NCBI GenBank assembly: GCA_023460715.1
Contig: JAEWPH010000287.1
Coordinates: 1-17,795 of the forward strand
Direction: 5' to 3'
Source of the DNA: Pseudomonadota bacterium
Lineage (GTDB): Bacteria > Pseudomonadota > Gammaproteobacteria > Burkholderiales > Burkholderiaceae_C
Length of the DNA: 17,795 bases
In this document: positions 7,905 to 17,795 of the stretch, in pieces
How positions within the stretch are numbered: the first letter of the stretch is position 1
Layout: the number at the start of each line of letters is the position of its first letter
Translations under genes and position numbers: made by a program
Notes under the pieces: model-generated
The model's input: only the letters and a program-made list of their open reading frames with translations
What the model was told of the DNA's origin: nothing
Database searches by the model: none

Positions 7905-8471
7905 TCACACGTGCCTGTCGATGGTGGGACTCATGTCCTCCATCCACAGCACGTTGTCGGCATACGACTGCAGGTCGGGCGAGAGGGTGGACATCGAGCC
8001 CGACACCCACACCTCCTTGTGCAGCTCGGACTTGACGTACGAGATGGCGTCCTCGAAGTCGCCGTCGCCCGCGGACAGGATCAGCCGGTCGTAGACGTTC
8101 TGCGCCGCCAGCTTGATCATCAGCGTGGCGATGCCCACGTCCACGCCCTTCTGCACCGTGCGGTCGAAGGTGTGGCTGCAGTTGGTGCAGTTGACGTGCA
8201 TCTTCTTGAGCTTGTACAGCTGCACGCGGAACTTCGGCCCCAGGGGCGGCGCCGTCTTGATCCAGGCGTGGAACGAGTTCTGCGCATCGGTGGCGGGCTC
8301 GGTCGCCGAGTTCAGGTAATAGCTCTCGTAGATCGGCCCGCCGTTCAGGCGCGTCATCTCGTTCTTCAGCTTCAGGTAGTCGAAGGGCCGGCTTTTACCG
8401 TAGCTGAAGAGATAGGCGCCATCGACGATCCACACCGTCTTCTTGGCGGGTTGCGCTTCGCGGAGGTCCAT
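7905..8471 (-). CDS. NYN (PIN-like) domain protein
   Basis: This 188-residue protein has a NYN domain, a PIN-like nuclease fold related to LabA/DUF88 and found in RNA-processing enzymes. The conserved acidic residues are in place: D17 in WIVDGAY, D111 in QKGVDVGIA, and D136/D138 in LSAGDGDFEDAI. These are the positions that bind metal in active family members. An insert with C95-x2-C98 and nearby H92, H100 could be a small zinc-binding knuckle. The closing VWVSG...LSPDLQSYAD segment completes the fold. The ATG at 8471 is chosen for the conserved start region. A GTG at 8507 overlaps the pccB stop as GTGA and would add 12 residues. The gene lies 32 bp after pccB inside the propionyl-CoA operon. 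An RNase role is inferred from fold only; target unknown. Confidence 0.85.
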   Translation of the reverse strand: MDLREAQPAKKTVWIVDGAYLFSYGKSRPFDYLKLKNEMTRLNGGPIYESYYLNSATEPATDAQNSFHAWIKTAPPLGPKFRVQLYKLKKMHVNCTNCSHTFDRTVQKGVDVGIATLMIKLAAQNVYDRLILSAGDGDFEDAISYVKSELHKEVWVSGSMSTLSPDLQSYADNVLWMEDMSPTIDRHV

Positions 8472-8503
8472 CGGGGCGGCAGCTTGTCGGGTGGTGGTGC
8501 GGT

Positions 8504-10036
<1,533 letters not shown>

Positions 10037-10059
10037 GGTCGTCGCTCTTTCAGTGGAAA

Positions 10060-10116
10060 TGCTACTTAATCGATAGCTGGCAGCGCTTGTCCCGATTGCG
10101 CTGCGAGCAGATTTCT
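10060..10116 (+). repeat. Palindromic repeat, copy 2, overlapping the meaB 3' end
   Basis: This 57-bp segment aligns gap-free with the minus strand of 2156-2212. Its core is a perfect 7-bp inverted repeat, GCAGCGC (10080-10086) and GCGCTGC (10098-10104), with an 11-base centre. Unlike copy 1 it is not purely intergenic: the TAA stop and about the last 16 codons of meaB lie inside it. It therefore also separates meaB from pccB within the operon, where a transcript hairpin could affect stability or coupling (inference). Confidence 0.6.
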
Positions 10117-11087
10117 TGCCGCAGTAGAGGCCGCGATGCGGCCGGCCGCCACATCGGCGCGCAGCGCGGGCAACAGCTCCCGCACCCGCGGATGCTGGCG
10201 GAAGGCGGACTTGAGGCCGGCGTCGATGCGCTCCCACATCCACGCCAGGGCCTGTTGCTCGCGCCGCAGTGCCAGCCGGCCGTTGCCGGTCTGCATGCTG
10301 CGGTACAGCGTGACGGCGTCCCAGAAGCCGTCGACGCCCTGCCCCAGCAGCGCGCTGATCTGAAGCACGCGCGGCTGCCACAGTGCGCCGTGGGCGGCGT
10401 GGTCGGGGTTGCCGTGCATGCCCAGCAGCCGCAGCGACGAGGTGATCTGCGCCTCGGCCCGTGTGGCGGCGTTCTTGTCGATGTCGGCTTTGTTGATGGC
10501 CACCAGGTCGGCGATCTCCATCACGCCCTTCTTGATGGCCTGCAGGTCGTCGCCCGCGTTGGGCAGCTGCATCAGCACGAACATGTCGGTCATGCCGGCC
10601 ACCGCGGTCTCGCTCTGGCCTACGCCGACGGTCTCGACGATGACGATGTCGTAACCCGCCGCTTCGCAGACCAGCATCGCCTCGCGCGTCTTCTCGGCCA
10701 CGCCGCCCAGCGTGCCGCTCGACGGGCTGGGGCGGATATAGGCCTGCGGGTGTACCGACAGGTGCTCCATGCGCGTCTTGTCGCCCAGGATAGAGCCGCC
10801 GGAGACGGTGGAGGACGGATCCACGGTGAGCACCGCCACGCGGTGGCCCTGCTGGATGAGGAACAGGCCCAGCGCCTCGATGAACGTGGACTTGCCCACG
10901 CCCGGCACGCCGCTGATGCCCAGGCGGAACGACTGCCCGGTGTGCGGCAGCAGCGCCGTCAACAGCGCATCGCCCTGCGCCCGGTGGTCGGTGCGGGTAG
11001 ATTCGAGCAGGGTGATGGCCTTGGCGATGGCGCGGCGCTGTGCCACCGGCTCGCCGTGGAGCACCCCGTCCAGGAGCGCCTCAGGGG

Positions 11088-11091
<4 letters not shown>
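10066..11091 (-). CDS. meaB: Methylmalonyl-CoA mutase-associated GTPase MeaB
   Basis: MeaB is a SIMIBI-class G protein that loads and protects adenosylcobalamin on methylmalonyl-CoA mutase. This 341-residue protein shows Walker [10 protein letters not shown] (61-69), the DPSS motif (91-94), the Mg-binding switch ILGDKTRM (101-108), the ETVGVGQSE Walker B/switch region (153-161) and the guanine-specific NKAD (200-203). The start is GTG at 11091, overlapping the scpA stop as GTGA, which implies tight translational coupling with the mutase; no ATG alternative fits better. The C-terminal helical dimerisation arm is present from about 270. The last 16 or so residues (to LPAID) are encoded inside a palindromic repeat, so the natural C-terminus may have been altered by that element. 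Confidence 0.96.
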
Positions 11092-13250
<2,159 letters not shown>

Positions 13251-13394
13251 GTGTCTCGTAGAGGTATGGAAGAGGTCGCCGGCGCCCCTGAACGGGCTTG
13301 CGGGGCAGGCAACCAGTTTACGTTTACGTGCGCGTCAATTGCATTCTACGCCTCCGTAATTATTAATTTATAGTTTTTGAAGTACATTTTCGCC
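13251..13394. promoter_or_regulatory. Divergent AT-rich control region between scpA and the GntR gene
   Basis: This 144-bp gap serves both the propionyl-CoA operon (minus) and the GntR gene (plus). Its right half (about 13338-13380) is markedly AT-rich compared with its surroundings. It contains AATTATTAATT (13358-13368), arms AATTA/TAATT around one base, a reasonable shape for a GntR operator. A candidate GntR promoter is TTGCAT (13339-13344) with ATTAAT (13362-13367) at 17-bp spacing; the palindrome overlaps this -10, as expected for autorepression. A TTGACG on the minus strand (13333-13338) could be a -35 for scpA, but I see no good -10 for it. The operator assignment is inference. Confidence 0.5.
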
Positions 13395-14033
13395 ATGTCC
13401 GCTGGCGTCACCCTCACCCCGCGCGCCCTTTATGAAGAAGTGGCGGAGCAGCTGCGCCAGCGCATCTTCCGGCGCGAGCTGGAGCCCGGCAGCTGGATCG
13501 ACGAACTGAAGATCGCAGAAGAATTCGGCATCAGTCGCACGCCCCTGCGCGAGGCCCTGAAGGTGCTGGCGGCCGAAGGCCTGGTAACCATGAAGCTGCG
13601 CCGCGGCGCTTACGTCACCGAGGTGTCCGATCAGGATCTGCAGGAGGTCTACCACCTGCTGGCCCTGCTGGAGAGCGACGCCGCCGGCGTGGTGGCCGCC
13701 CGCACCACGCCAGCGCAGGTCGCTGACCTGCAGGCCCTGCACGCAGAGCTGGCAGCCGCCACCGGCGACCGGGACCGCTTCTTCGCGCTGAACGAGCGCT
13801 TTCACATGCGCTTGCTGGAACTGGCCAGCAACCGCTGGCGCAACCAGATGGTGGCCGACCTGCGCAAGGTGATGAAGCTCAACCGCCACAACTCCCTGCT
13901 CAAGCACGGGCGCATCGAGGACTCGCTGCACGAGCACGCGGCCATCCTGCAAGCCATCGCTGCCGGAGACGTTGCGGCCGCCGAGCAGGCCACGCGCGCA
14001 CATTTCGCCGCGGGGCTCGAAGCCGCGGCCTGA
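13395..14033 (+). CDS. GntR-family (FCD) transcriptional regulator
   Basis: This 212-residue protein is a FadR-subfamily GntR regulator. The winged helix-turn-helix covers about residues 8-75: LYEEVAEQLRQRIFRREL, then GSWIDELKIAEEFGISRTPLREALKVLAAEGL, then the wing. The C-terminal FCD ligand domain follows, with the usual metal-binding histidines visible at H137 (NERFHMRLL), H181 (LHEHAAIL) and H203 (RAHF). FCD domains bind small organic acids or acyl-CoA-like ligands. The ATG at 13395 gives a normal GntR N-terminus; a TTG at 13377 would add six residues. It is divergent from scpA with a shared 144-bp control region, so local regulation of the propionyl-CoA operon is the simplest hypothesis. 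The effector (for example methylmalonyl-CoA or a related acid) cannot be told from sequence. Confidence 0.93.
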   Translation: MSAGVTLTPRALYEEVAEQLRQRIFRRELEPGSWIDELKIAEEFGISRTPLREALKVLAAEGLVTMKLRRGAYVTEVSDQDLQEVYHLLALLESDAAGVVAARTTPAQVADLQALHAELAAATGDRDRFFALNERFHMRLLELASNRWRNQMVADLRKVMKLNRHNSLLKHGRIEDSLHEHAAILQAIAAGDVAAAEQATRAHFAAGLEAAA

Positions 14034-14047
14034 CCGCGCCAACACAC

Positions 14048-14064
14048 GGGCGGCGCTGCTGCCC
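14048..14064 (+). terminator. Weak hairpin after the GntR gene
   Basis: GGGCGGC and GCTGCCC can pair over seven positions (one G-T pair) around a three-base loop, 15 bp after the stop codon. It is followed only by a mixed pyrimidine stretch (TGCTTGTTCC) rather than a clean T-tract. It could be a weak terminator for the GntR transcript or chance pairing in GC-rich DNA. Confidence 0.3.
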
Positions 14065-14175
14065 TGCTTGTTCCCCATCTGGTCGGCCCTTCCGGAGCCG
14101 TCACCTGCGCGACATTTCCCCCCTCCGTGCCCGGCGTGCCGCGGGGTTTTCGCATCGCCGCGCTTGCCGCGCGCG

Positions 14176-14219
14176 CCGGTTGCCTCCATGATTTGTGTAA
14201 CAACCGGTGGCCCAACCGG
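14176..14219 (+). promoter_or_regulatory. Three CAACCGG half-sites upstream of the GGDEF gene
   Basis: CCGGTTG (14176-14182) and CAACCGG (14201-14207) form a spaced perfect inverted repeat. A second direct CAACCGG lies at 14213-14219, 12 bp after the first. All three fall within 70 bp upstream of the start codon at 14244. This arrangement could bind a regulator, but no regulator is known from the sequence. Confidence 0.35.
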
Positions 14220-14243
14220 AATCGATCGGGAGGACGGAAACGG

Positions 14244-16382
14244 ATGCTGGATCAATTCTTCCTGCAGGAAGCGGTGCCCCCCGGCCTCTTGCTGACCGGG
14301 GTCTACGACCCGCTTCTGGTGGCGCTGTCCATCGGCGTGGCGGTGCTGACCTCCGGCCTCGCCCTCCAGCTGGCCGCCCAGGCGGCGGCGGCCCACGAGG
14401 CGCTGCACCGCACCATGGCCTTGGTGTCGGGCGGGATCGCCCTCGGCGTCGGCATCTGGGCGATGCATTTCATCGGCATGCTCGCCTTCACCCTCTGCAC
14501 CAGCGTGCACTACGACGTGCCCACCACCCTGGCGTCGATGCTGCCGGCGCTGGCGGCCAGCTGGGTGGCCCTGGGCTTGCTGGCGCGGCGCAAGGTCAAC
14601 CGCTGGCAGCTGCTGGCCGGCGGCGCGCTCGTGGGGGCCGGCATCGGCGCCATGCACTACGGGGGCATGGCGGCCATGCAAATGACGCCGCATCTGCGCT
14701 ACGACCCCGCCTGGTTCGCCGCGTCCATTGCCGTCGCGGTGCTGCTGGCCATGCTGGCGCTGTGGGTTCGGTTTCCGCTGCAGCAGCACAGCGGCATGTC
14801 GCCCTGGGTGGCCAACCTGATCGCCGGATGCGTGATGGGCACGGCCATCTCGGGCATGCACTACACCGCCATGGCTGCGGCGCGCTTCGTCGGCCCGGGC
14901 GACGCCGTGCCCGCCGGCAATCCGGAATGGGTCACCACCCTGGCGCTGACGGTGGCCTTCGTGACGCTGGGCGTGGCCACCTTCGTGGGCGTCATCAACG
15001 GCCTGCTGCGCTACCGCGACCTGTACCGCAAGGTGGACCGCAGCGAATCCCGGCTGCGGGCGCTTGTGGATACCGCCGTGGACGGCATCATCACCATCGA
15101 CCAGCACGGCATCGTGCAGAGCTTCAACCATTCCGCCCAGCGCATCTTCGGCTGGACGCCGGCCGAGGTGCTGGGCCGCAACGTGCGCATGCTGATGCCG
15201 CAGCCGCACCGCGCGGCGCACAACAGCTACCTGCGCCGCTACCTGCAGACGGGCGAGGCCCACATCATCGGCACGGGCCGCGAGGTGCAGGGTGTGCGCA
15301 AGGACGGCAGCCAGGTGCCGCTGCGGCTGGGGATCGGGCGCGCAGATACGCCCAACGGGCCGCTGTTCGTGGGCTTCATGACCGACCTGAGCGCGGCCAA
15401 GGAGGCCGAGACGCAGCTGAGCATTGCCGCGAGCGTGTTCGAGTACAGCTACGAGGCGGTCCTCATCCTCGCCGCCGACCGCACCATCGTGGACGTGAAC
15501 CCCGCCTTCGAGCGCATGACGGGCGTGCCCCGCTCGCAGGGCCTGGGCCGCTTCGTGCACGAGCTGTACGAGGACGTGGCCCAGGAGGACGGCTGGGGCG
15601 AACTGCAGGACTTCACCACCATCTGGGACACGGTCCACGCCCAGGGCCACTGGCAGGGCGAGCTGATGGGCCGGGGGCCGAGCGGCGGCCTGATGCAGCG
15701 CGTGTCCATCGCCGCCGTCACGGCCGAGGACGGCGCGCCGCACCACTACATCGTGGTGATCAGCGACATCAGCGACATCAAGGCCTACGAGCAGGAGCTG
15801 GAGCAGTTCGCGCTCTACGACAGCCTGACCGGCCTGCCCAACCGGCGGCTGCTCAACGACCGCCTGCGGCAGACGCTGTCGCAGGCGCAGCGCCACCAGT
15901 CGCTGATGGCCGTCTGCTACCTGGACCTGGATGGCTTCAAGCAGGTCAACGACCAGCATGGCCACGAGGCCGGCGATGTGCTGCTGATCGAAGTGGGGCG
16001 CCGCATCCAGCGCCTGCTGCGCAGCGAGGAGACGCTGGCCCGCCTGGGCGGCGACGAGATGGTGCTGCTGCTGGGGCAGCTGCGCCAGCCCGAGGACTGC
16101 GTGCCCGTACTGCAGCGCGTGCTGGACGTGGTGAACCAACCCGTCACCCTGCCTGATGGCCAGGGCTTCGTCTCGGCCAGCATCGGCTATGCGGTGTACC
16201 CGCTGGATGCCGACACGCCCGAGCAGCTCATGCGGCTGGCCGACCAGGCCATGTACGCGTCCAAGCAGAGCGGCAAGAACCGCTATACCCGCAGCCGCGG
16301 CTCCGCAGCAGCACCGGCGGCCGGTGTACAGGCAGCGCCGCCCTGCCCTGGCGGCACGGGCAGCAGCGCCATTGAACGATAA
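14244..16382 (+). CDS. MHYT-PAS(haem-type)-PAS-GGDEF signalling protein
   Basis: This 712-residue inner-membrane protein is predicted to tie gas or redox sensing to cyclic-di-GMP. The ATG at 14244 follows GGGAGGA. Residues about 20-255 form a seven-helix MHYT sensor with all three signature motifs: AMHFIGM (73-79), AMHYGGM (136-142) and GMHYTAM (204-210); MHYT domains are proposed to bind copper and sense O2, CO or NO. The first PAS (about 268-385) resembles FixL, with H326 at the haem-ligand position and R332, H340 and R346 at the distal-pocket positions. A second PAS spans about 395-512. The GGDEF domain (about 520-682) keeps the metal-site DLD (561-563), but its signature reads GGDEM (602-606) and its I-site RSEE (593-596) instead of RxxD. 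No EAL domain follows; the Ala/Pro-rich tail ends at 712. Diguanylate cyclase activity is likely but not certain. Confidence 0.93.
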   Translation: MLDQFFLQEAVPPGLLLTGVYDPLLVALSIGVAVLTSGLALQLAAQAAAAHEALHRTMALVSGGIALGVGIWAMHFIGMLAFTLCTSVHYDVPTTLASMLPALAASWVALGLLARRKVNRWQLLAGGALVGAGIGAMHYGGMAAMQMTPHLRYDPAWFAASIAVAVLLAMLALWVRFPLQQHSGMSPWVANLIAGCVMGTAISGMHYTAMAAARFVGPGDAVPAGNPEWVTTLALTVAFVTLGVATFVGVINGLLRYRDLYRKVDRSESRLRALVDTAVDGIITIDQHGIVQSFNHSAQRIFGWTPAEVLGRNVRMLMPQPHRAAHNSYLRRYLQTGEAHIIGTGREVQGVRKDGSQVPLRLGIGRADTPNGPLFVGFMTDLSAAKEAETQLSIAASVFEYSYEAVLILAADRTIVDVNPAFERMTGVPRSQGLGRFVHELYEDVAQEDGWGELQDFTTIWDTVHAQGHWQGELMGRGPSGGLMQRVSIAAVTAEDGAPHHYIVVISDISDIKAYEQELEQFALYDSLTGLPNRRLLNDRLRQTLSQAQRHQSLMAVCYLDLDGFKQVNDQHGHEAGDVLLIEVGRRIQRLLRSEETLARLGGDEMVLLLGQLRQPEDCVPVLQRVLDVVNQPVTLPDGQGFVSASIGYAVYPLDADTPEQLMRLADQAMYASKQSGKNRYTRSRGSAAAPAAGVQAAPPCPGGTGSSAIER

Positions 16383-16444
16383 AGGGGGGCCGGTCCCCGG
16401 CAGGCACAGGTCCGGAAACGGCCAGCGCCCGGCGGGTGCGCACC

Positions 16445-16450
16445 TATGAT
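16445..16450 (+). promoter_or_regulatory. Possible -10 (TATGAT) close to the alkA-fusion start
   Basis: TATGAT matches five of six positions of the sigma-70 -10 consensus and ends seven bases before the ATG at 16457. If used, transcription would begin at or just before the start codon, giving a leaderless or nearly leaderless mRNA, in keeping with the lack of a ribosome binding site. No -35 of good quality lies at 16-18 bp spacing, so an activator (perhaps the methylated protein itself) would be needed. Chance occurrence is quite possible. Confidence 0.25.
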
Positions 16451-16456
16451 GCGCCC

Positions 16457-17795
16457 ATGCCCGCCGCCCTTCCGCCACCGCAGGACGAACCGCTCGACGA
16501 TGCGCGCTACCTGGCGCTGGCAGCGCGGGACGCACGCTTCGACGGCCGCTTCTTCACCGGAGTCACCAGCACCGGCATCTACTGCCGGCCCGTCTGTGCC
16601 GTGCGCACGCCCCGGCGCGAGAACTGCCGCTTTTTCACCCTGGCCGCGCAGGCGGAGAAGGCGGGCTTCCGCCCCTGCCTGCGCTGCCGGCCGGAGCTGG
16701 CGCCGCGCGCGCTGCTCTGGTCCACGCAGGACGCATCGGACATCCTCGTGCGCGAGGCGCTGCGCCTGCTCGACGCGCAAGGCCTGGCCCAGGCCAGCGC
16801 GGAGTCTGCCGCGCCGGGCATGGCGGCCGTGGCCGCCCGGCTGGGTGTGACGGACCGCCACCTGCGGCGCATCTTCGAGGCAGCGCTGGGCGTATCGCCG
16901 CTGCAGTACGTTCAGACTCGGCGCCTGCTCACCGCCAAGCAATTGCTCACCGATACCGACCTGCCCGTCACGCAGGTCGCCCTGGCCAGCGGGTTCGGCA
17001 GCGTGCGCCGCTTCAATGCGGCGTTTGCGCAGCACTACCGGCTCAACCCGACGCAGCTGCGGCGTACCGGCGCGGCCGGAACCAGTGGCAACGGCGGCGC
17101 CACCGTGCGCCTGGCCTACCGCCCGCCGCTCGACGCGGCGGCCTTGCTGGGCTTCTTTGCGCAGCGGCAGATCACGGGGCTGGAGGATGTGGGCGCGGAC
17201 CCGGCCGGCCCGCTGGCGTTGCGCCGCACCGTGCAGCTGGGCCACGGTCCGCTGGCGGTGCGCGGCTGGGTGAGCGCCGGGTTCGATCCGGTGCGCCCGC
17301 TGGTGCTGCTGCGCACCAGCGACAGCCTGCTGCCGGTGCTGCCCCAGGTGATCGCCCGCGTGCGGGCCCTGCTCGACCTGGATGCCGACCCCGCGGCCAT
17401 CAACGCCGTGCTGCATGGCGATTTCCCCCACGGCGACGGTCTGCGCGTGCCGGGCGCGTTCGACGGCTTCGAGCTGGCCGTGCGCGCGGTGCTGGGCCAG
17501 CAGATCACCGTGGCCGCGGCGCGGACCCTGGCGCAGCGCCTGGTGGAGCGTTTCGGCGAACCGCTGGAGACGCCCTGGCCCACGCTGCGCCGGCTCTTTC
17601 CCACCCCCGCCGCACTGGCTGCCGCCGAGGGCGACGCGCTCGGACAGCTGGGCATCGTGCGCCAGCGCCAGGCCGCCATCGTGGCCCTGGCGCAGGCCGT
17701 GGACAGCGGCGCGCTGTCGCTGGCCCCTTCGGCCGACGTGTCCGCCACCACGGCCGCGCTGTGCGCGCTGCCCGGCATCGGCGACTGGACGGCGC
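16457..17795 (+). CDS. alkA: Ada-N / AraC-HTH / AlkA fusion, 3' end beyond window
   Basis: The window ends inside this gene after 446 codons. The N-terminal Ada metal-binding domain has the four zinc cysteines C43, C47 (IYCRPVC), C74 and C77 (RPCLRC); the first corresponds to the Ada methyl-acceptor cysteine that senses methyl-phosphotriesters in DNA. An AraC-type helix-turn-helix region follows (about 108-200, LGVTDRHLRRIFE and VALASGFGSVRRFNAAF). From about 212 on it is AlkA-like 3-methyladenine glycosylase II: the beta-rich N-domain, then FELAVRAVLGQQITVAAA and the helix-hairpin-helix LPGIGDWTA at the very end. The catalytic Asp would lie beyond the window. There is no Ada C-terminal O6-methyltransferase between these parts. 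It probably activates an adaptive response and excises alkylated bases. No ribosome binding site is seen before the ATG at 16457. Confidence 0.93.
   Translation, partial: MPAALPPPQDEPLDDARYLALAARDARFDGRFFTGVTSTGIYCRPVCAVRTPRRENCRFFTLAAQAEKAGFRPCLRCRPELAPRALLWSTQDASDILVREALRLLDAQGLAQASAESAAPGMAAVAARLGVTDRHLRRIFEAALGVSPLQYVQTRRLLTAKQLLTDTDLPVTQVALASGFGSVRRFNAAFAQHYRLNPTQLRRTGAAGTSGNGGATVRLAYRPPLDAAALLGFFAQRQITGLEDVGADPAGPLALRRTVQLGHGPLAVRGWVSAGFDPVRPLVLLRTSDSLLPVLPQVIARVRALLDLDADPAAINAVLHGDFPHGDGLRVPGAFDGFELAVRAVLGQQITVAAARTLAQRLVERFGEPLETPWPTLRRLFPTPAALAAAEGDALGQLGIVRQRQAAIVALAQAVDSGALSLAPSADVSATTAALCALPGIGDWTA

Noticed and set aside
7905..8471. NYN protein as a toxin of a toxin-antitoxin pair with the DUF1963-like protein
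   Set aside because: The downstream partner is large (229 aa) with no antitoxin-like DNA-binding motif, and both genes lie inside a metabolic operon, so a toxin-antitoxin reading has no positive support.
16385..16401. GC-rich inverted repeats after the GGDEF gene stop
   Set aside because: GCCGG-TCC-CCGGC can pair, but the stem is five base pairs with no T-tract; chance is likely at this base composition.
13368..16535. 1055-codon open frame on the minus strand
   Set aside because: It runs antisense across the GntR and MHYT-PAS-GGDEF genes and into the alkA fusion. Its translation is low-complexity Gln/His/Arg/Ala-rich without motifs, typical of antisense frames in GC-rich DNA.

Overview
The window is GC-rich DNA (roughly two-thirds G+C by eye) that looks like the chromosome of a betaproteobacterium, most probably a Comamonadaceae (Acidovorax-like) species. 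The pointers are a Bug/TctC-type solute-binding protein, a complete methylmalonyl-CoA branch of propionate catabolism, proteins of Burkholderiales type, and two copies of a short imperfect palindrome that I recall from intergenic regions of this family. The taxonomy is an inference; no rRNA or other marker gene is present.

Left part (1-3300): two small uncharacterised genes diverge around a perfect CCCCC/GGGGG inverted repeat (171-410 minus, 715-930 plus). A Bug-family periplasmic binding protein follows (1101-2126 plus). It converges on biotin synthase bioB (2218-3270 minus), with one palindromic repeat between the two stops.

Central part (3609-13250, minus strand): one long co-directional block, read right to left. 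It encodes B12-dependent methylmalonyl-CoA mutase (scpA), its G-protein chaperone meaB, the propionyl-CoA carboxylase carboxyltransferase subunit (pccB), a NYN-domain protein, a DUF1963/YwqG-like protein, the biotin carboxylase/BCCP subunit (pccA), a DUF218/YdcF membrane protein, and a VOC-fold protein that is a good candidate for methylmalonyl-CoA epimerase. It ends at a strong Rho-independent terminator (3609-3640). Together these make propionyl-CoA -> (S)-methylmalonyl-CoA -> (R)-methylmalonyl-CoA -> succinyl-CoA, with biotin synthase just past the terminator. A GntR/FCD regulator is divergent from scpA across an AT-rich gap and is the natural candidate regulator.

Right part (13395-17795, plus strand): the GntR gene is followed by an MHYT-PAS-PAS-GGDEF protein. 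Its first PAS domain carries the full FixL-type haem residue set, while its GGDEF and I-site motifs are altered. The last gene, cut by the window end, is an Ada-N/AraC-HTH/AlkA fusion for alkylation-damage repair.

Most interesting points: the two uncharacterised genes (NYN and DUF1963) embedded between the two PCC subunits; the MHYT plus FixL-like haem PAS combination; the epimerase candidate with Gln in place of the first metal-binding His; and a palindromic repeat whose second copy supplies the stop codon and last residues of MeaB. No CRISPR array, prophage, IS element, rRNA or tRNA gene was seen.
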